A DNA stretch of 64,000 nucleotides from Halobacteroidaceae bacterium. GTDB lineage: Bacteria > Bacillota > Halanaerobiia > B1SED10-174. Below the pieces are notes generated by a model that saw only the letters and a list, made by a program, of their open reading frames with translations, had not been told where the DNA came from and made no database searches. The stretch lies in NCBI GenBank assembly GCA_003551665.1, contig PUNE01000013.1, forward strand, positions 115,932 to 179,931, written 5' to 3'. Within the stretch, counting starts at the first letter, position 1. Each line of letters begins with the position of its first letter. The position numbers were made by a program, and so were the translations under genes. Of the stretch, positions 60,945 to 64,000 are shown in pieces.

Positions 60945-62996
60945 CTAATGACCAATTTTTTCTTCCTTGGCAAGCTCACCATTAATAAAAACCTGTACAA
61001 TTGTGGGACCTACTGTATGTGCTCTTTGGAAAACTCTATCCCCGGGACTGTGAACCTCTTCGTAAAGAGTATACCGCCCATTAATATCTTCTATTTCTAT
61101 CCTGATCTCCTGTTCTTCGGGACCTTCAGGAACCGGAACCCTTATCCCTGGAGAATAAACCTGGGCCTGGTCCTCGTTAATCAGCCCTGAACTTAAAACC
61201 AGATCAACCAGGCTCCCCTCAAGCACGGGTGTACCGGAACCCGGATTTTGTCCAATAACATGTCCTGTCCTAAAACGTCTCGATTCTTCTCGCTCGATTT
61301 CACCAATATTCAGGCCCATTTCTGCAAGCCTTGCTTCGGCTTCGGACTCAGTTAGTCCTGTTAAGCTCGGGAGACGAACCATATCATCCTCACTTCCCTT
61401 GCTGAGAACAATATTTATCTTTTTTTCCGCAATAATTTCTTCTCCTGACTCAGGAGACTGCCGAAGAACAGTATTGGGCTCGTATTCTTCATCAAATTCG
61501 TACTCAATATCGCCCAGGCTCAAGCCTGCAGCGCTCAGAATAACCTCTGCTTCTCGCAGGGTTATACCATATAGATCTGGGACTTCAGCCCACATGGGTC
61601 CGCTACTTAGAATAAGGCGGACTTCTCGACTGGCCCTAATTGAAGTTCCTGGTTGAGGAAAATGGGTTACCACAGAACCCCTGGGAATTTCATTGTGGGG
61701 CTGATCTCCACTGATTACATATCTCAATTGATACTCAGCTAACTTTTCTTTAACTTCCTCCTCGGACATTCCAACCAGGTCAGGAACCTCAACTACCGGG
61801 ACGTCCATATACCAGGAAAAAATACTCCACCCAACAGCTATTACAAGTATTAAAAGCACCGCGGAGTAAATTAAATACCTGTATTTTCCGAATTTGTTTT
61901 CAGAAGGCTGAACCTTTTTCTCGGGCGGTTTATCTATACTTGCAGGTGGTTTTTCTTCACCTTTTTTCCTCCTGCTGCCGGAAAATATGGAAATCAGGGC
62001 CTTCCAGGTTCTTTCTTTTTTTTCGTCCTCTTCCTCATCTTCTTCCTCATCAAACCAGTGTCTTTCAGGTTGGGAATCCTTTTGATTATTCAGGTAATCT
62101 TTAATGTGAGGTAACTCCTGAGTGTCTGCTTCATCAACAGATAATTCCTCTCCCCATTTTTCTGCCCTTTCTTCTAAGAAGGCCTCTTTTGCTGATTCAA
62201 TAGCTTCCAGCAGGCATTCGGCATTGGGGTACCTGTTTTCAGGGTCTTTTTCGAGGCTCTTCATTACAATTTGTTCTATATATGAGGGGAGTCCACTGAC
62301 GTAAAGCGATGGAGGGGAAGGCTTTTCCCGAATATGTTTTAGAGCAAGAGTAATGGGACCTTCACCCTGAAAGGGAAGCCTCCCGGTTAAAAGTTCGTAC
62401 AAAACAACTCCCAGGGAATAAATGTCCGAGGACGAGGTAAGCCGATCTCCTTTTGCCTGTTCAGGAGAAATATATGGTGCCGAGCCCACAACACTGTCAG
62501 TATGAGTTAAAGTTGCCGAGGATACTGCTCTGGCAATACCAAAGTCAGTAACCTTACAACCGTTATCCTCGGTTAAAAGAATATTGTGGGGTTTTACATC
62601 ACAGTGAACAATATTGTTCCTATGTGCTAATGCAAGGGCTTCCCCGATTTGGGATACTATCTCCAGGCTCTCCTCAACAGACAATTTGCCTTCTTTTTTT
62701 AATTTTTCTTTCAGGTCTATACCTTCTACATTTTCCATTACCAGAAAATGAAATTCTCCATCCTGACCAATGTCGTAGACGTTAACAATATGCGGATGGT
62801 TGAGGCTTGCGGCAGCCTTGGCTTCTCTCTGGAATCGTCGAACAAAATCAGTGTCGCTTGCAAATTGAGGGCGGAGCACTTTTACGGCAACCTTTCTCCC
62901 CAAAAGCTGGTCTTCAGCTCGAAACACAACGGCCATGCCGCCCTCGCCAATTTTTTGTTCAAGCTTATATCGATTATTTAAAATCCTGCCCTCCAT
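60945..62996 (-). CDS. prkC: PASTA-domain Ser/Thr protein kinase (PrkC/Stk1 type)
   Basis: Membrane kinase that senses cell-wall fragments and controls growth and dormancy exit. The 683-residue protein has a cytoplasmic kinase domain (lysine 39 in AVKV, catalytic loop HCDVKPHN at 131-138, DFG at 151-153), an acidic linker, a transmembrane helix at about 375-397 and three PASTA repeats (about 402-605), then a C-terminal tail of about 75 residues. The HRD arginine is replaced by cysteine (HCD). Followed by rsgA and preceded by its phosphatase. Confidence 0.95.
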   Translation of the reverse strand: MEGRILNNRYKLEQKIGEGGMAVVFRAEDQLLGRKVAVKVLRPQFASDTDFVRRFQREAKAAASLNHPHIVNVYDIGQDGEFHFLVMENVEGIDLKEKLKKEGKLSVEESLEIVSQIGEALALAHRNNIVHCDVKPHNILLTEDNGCKVTDFGIARAVSSATLTHTDSVVGSAPYISPEQAKGDRLTSSSDIYSLGVVLYELLTGRLPFQGEGPITLALKHIREKPSPPSLYVSGLPSYIEQIVMKSLEKDPENRYPNAECLLEAIESAKEAFLEERAEKWGEELSVDEADTQELPHIKDYLNNQKDSQPERHWFDEEEDEEEDEKKERTWKALISIFSGSRRKKGEEKPPASIDKPPEKKVQPSENKFGKYRYLIYSAVLLILVIAVGWSIFSWYMDVPVVEVPDLVGMSEEEVKEKLAEYQLRYVISGDQPHNEIPRGSVVTHFPQPGTSIRASREVRLILSSGPMWAEVPDLYGITLREAEVILSAAGLSLGDIEYEFDEEYEPNTVLRQSPESGEEIIAEKKINIVLSKGSEDDMVRLPSLTGLTESEAEARLAEMGLNIGEIEREESRRFRTGHVIGQNPGSGTPVLEGSLVDLVLSSGLINEDQAQVYSPGIRVPVPEGPEEQEIRIEIEDINGRYTLYEEVHSPGDRVFQRAHTVGPTIVQVFINGELAKEEKIGH

Positions 62997-63020
62997 TAAC
63001 TCCCACCTCTTTTTAAAAAC

Positions 63021-63746
63021 CTATTCCCCATCATAAGAACACAGGACAACAGTAATATTGTCGTGTCCCCCGCGAGCATTGGCCAGATCAACAAGTTTTT
63101 GAGCCCGGTTTTGAAGGTCTCCCTGTTCTTTGATAAACTCAGCCAGCTCATCCTCAGTTACCAGTCCAGTTAACCCATCTGTACAGAGAAGGAAAAGATC
63201 TCCGTCCATAAGAGAAAGCTCATAAAAATCAACTTCGATTTCTTCTTCAACTCCAAGGGCCTGCAAAAGAACATTCCGCTGGGGATGAATTTCTGCTTCT
63301 TCCTGGGTTAGTTTACCCTGTCTGACCATTTCTTCAACAAGGGATTGATCCTGGGTAATTCTCCGCAGTTCACCTTCACGGAAAAGATAGAGCCTGCTAT
63401 CCCCAACCTGGGCTACAACTCCCTTTCTATCCAGGATCCCCAGAAAAGTAATCGTTGTGCCCATTCCCTCAAGTTCGGGATCGGAACCAGCCCTGGTCTT
63501 AATCTTTTTATTGGCCTCATAAACAGCTTTTCCCATATCTTCTTTGAGAGAGGAACTATTCATTTGATAATTGCCAATTACTTCAAGAGCGAGCCTGCTG
63601 GCAACATGCCCCCCTTGATGCCCTCCCATACCATCAGCGACAGCAATTTTTTTTATTTCCTGGGAAAGCTGAACCAGGTGTGCGTCCTCGTTTCTCTTCC
63701 TCACTTTCCCCGTATCCGAAACAGAACCAGTACGCAGTTGTGTCAT
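63021..63746 (-). CDS. prpC: PP2C-type protein phosphatase (PrpC/Stp1 type)
   Basis: Dephosphorylates targets of the PASTA kinase. The 241-residue protein has SDTGKVRKRNEDAHLV, VADGMGGHQGGHVAS, GTTITFLGIL, QVGDSRLYLFREGEL, LCTDGLTGLV and GGHDNITVVL with the metal-binding aspartates. 3 bases after rlmN and 24 bases before the kinase gene. Confidence 0.95.
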   Translation of the reverse strand: MTQLRTGSVSDTGKVRKRNEDAHLVQLSQEIKKIAVADGMGGHQGGHVASRLALEVIGNYQMNSSSLKEDMGKAVYEANKKIKTRAGSDPELEGMGTTITFLGILDRKGVVAQVGDSRLYLFREGELRRITQDQSLVEEMVRQGKLTQEEAEIHPQRNVLLQALGVEEEIEVDFYELSLMDGDLFLLCTDGLTGLVTEDELAEFIKEQGDLQNRAQKLVDLANARGGHDNITVVLCSYDGE

Positions 63747-63749
63747 CCT

Positions 63750-64000
63750 TTAATCCTCCTCTTCCAGCGGGTTAAGCTGACCACAAGCGGCTTCAATTTC
63801 CTGTCCCCTTGCTTTTCTTACCGTTACCGGCAATGAACTGGCTTCCAGAATTCCCACAAATCTTTTTAATTTCTTTTCTCCTGTTCCCCGAAAATCCCTT
63901 CCCCGGATAGGATTTGCGGGAAGAATGTTAATATGGGCTGGGAACTTTCCAAGCAGTGCTGCAAGCTGATGAGCATGCTGAGGGGAATCATTAACCCCAT
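63750..64000 (-). CDS. rlmN: 23S rRNA (adenine-2503-C2)-methyltransferase RlmN, 3' end only
   Basis: Radical SAM enzyme that methylates A2503 of 23S rRNA and some tRNAs. Only the last 83 or so codons are inside the window; I translated them by hand. VNDSPQHAHQLAALL, HINILPANPIRG and the C-terminal IEAACGQL, whose cysteine is the methyl-carrying residue, identify it. Stop TAA at 63752-63750. Confidence 0.93.
   Translation of the reverse strand, partial: GVNDSPQHAHQLAALLGKFPAHINILPANPIRGRDFRGTGEKKLKRFVGILEASSLPVTVRKARGQEIEAACGQLNPLEEED

Noticed and set aside
1..64000. Mobile elements, CRISPR arrays, phage genes, tRNA or rRNA genes
   Set aside because: No transposase, integrase, spaced identical repeats or tRNA-like sequence was recognised on either strand by reading.

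Overview
The window reads as chromosomal core and niche-adaptation DNA from an anaerobic, low-to-middle GC member of the Bacillota (clostridial lineage). Evidence: a phosphotransacetylase/acetate kinase pair, a T-box before thrS, Fe-S serine dehydratase SdaAA/SdaAB, two-subunit Fe-S fumarase, a PASTA-domain Ser/Thr kinase with its PP2C phosphatase, near-consensus sigma-A promoters, strong GGAGG ribosome-binding sites and frequent TTG starts. There are no transposases, phage genes, CRISPR arrays, rRNAs or tRNAs that I can see. Most genes lie on the minus strand.

Layout by position. 1-12.4 kb is housekeeping: fabH (cut by the edge), plsX, rpmF, yceD, ackA, pta, divergent tmcAL, coaD, rsmD, recG, a DegV/FakB-type protein, a FakA-type kinase, Asp23 and rpmB. 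12.6-16.7 kb has an apparently orphan DNA methyltransferase, a TGS-less thrS with its T-box leader, and lemA. 16.7-20.5 kb is a selenium/sulfur trafficking cluster (cysteine-desulfurase-like enzyme, LysR regulator, YedE-type transporter, TusA-like protein, DUF3343). 20.5-33.7 kb is mixed: oxidoreductases, a membrane metallopeptidase, a chemoreceptor, an RNA methyltransferase, DNA repair, an Eis-like acetyltransferase, and a small gene at 30197-30466 that reads through an in-frame UGA and is best explained as a HesB-like selenoprotein. 33.7-39.7 kb holds rocD, a flavoprotein, a ParA with a small partner, a purine-type permease and a copper-amine-oxidase-N-like protein.

40.0-49.9 kb is the most distinctive region: a seven-gene minus-strand unit coding for a peptide-type ABC solute-binding protein, two permeases (no ATPase gene), a sigma-54 activator, a CyuA-family Fe-S cysteine/serine lyase, a fumarase/aspartase-superfamily lyase and an MmgE/PrpD protein. 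It is preceded by a consensus sigma-54 promoter and three inverted-repeat enhancer sites. The combination suggests uptake and cleavage of a succinylated amino acid, for example S-(2-succino)cysteine or an iminodisuccinate-like compound, to fumarate plus an amino acid. Fumarase and malic enzyme genes at 53-56 kb could carry the fumarate to pyruvate.

50-64 kb contains an HDOD response regulator, serine dehydratase, malic enzyme, fumarase, pyrB, a thiamine salvage operon (thiT-thiL-thiN) under a TPP riboswitch, then rpe, rsgA, the PASTA kinase, its phosphatase and the 3' end of rlmN. The selenium cluster and the predicted selenoprotein support each other: the host is probably a selenocysteine user, although no sel genes lie in the window.
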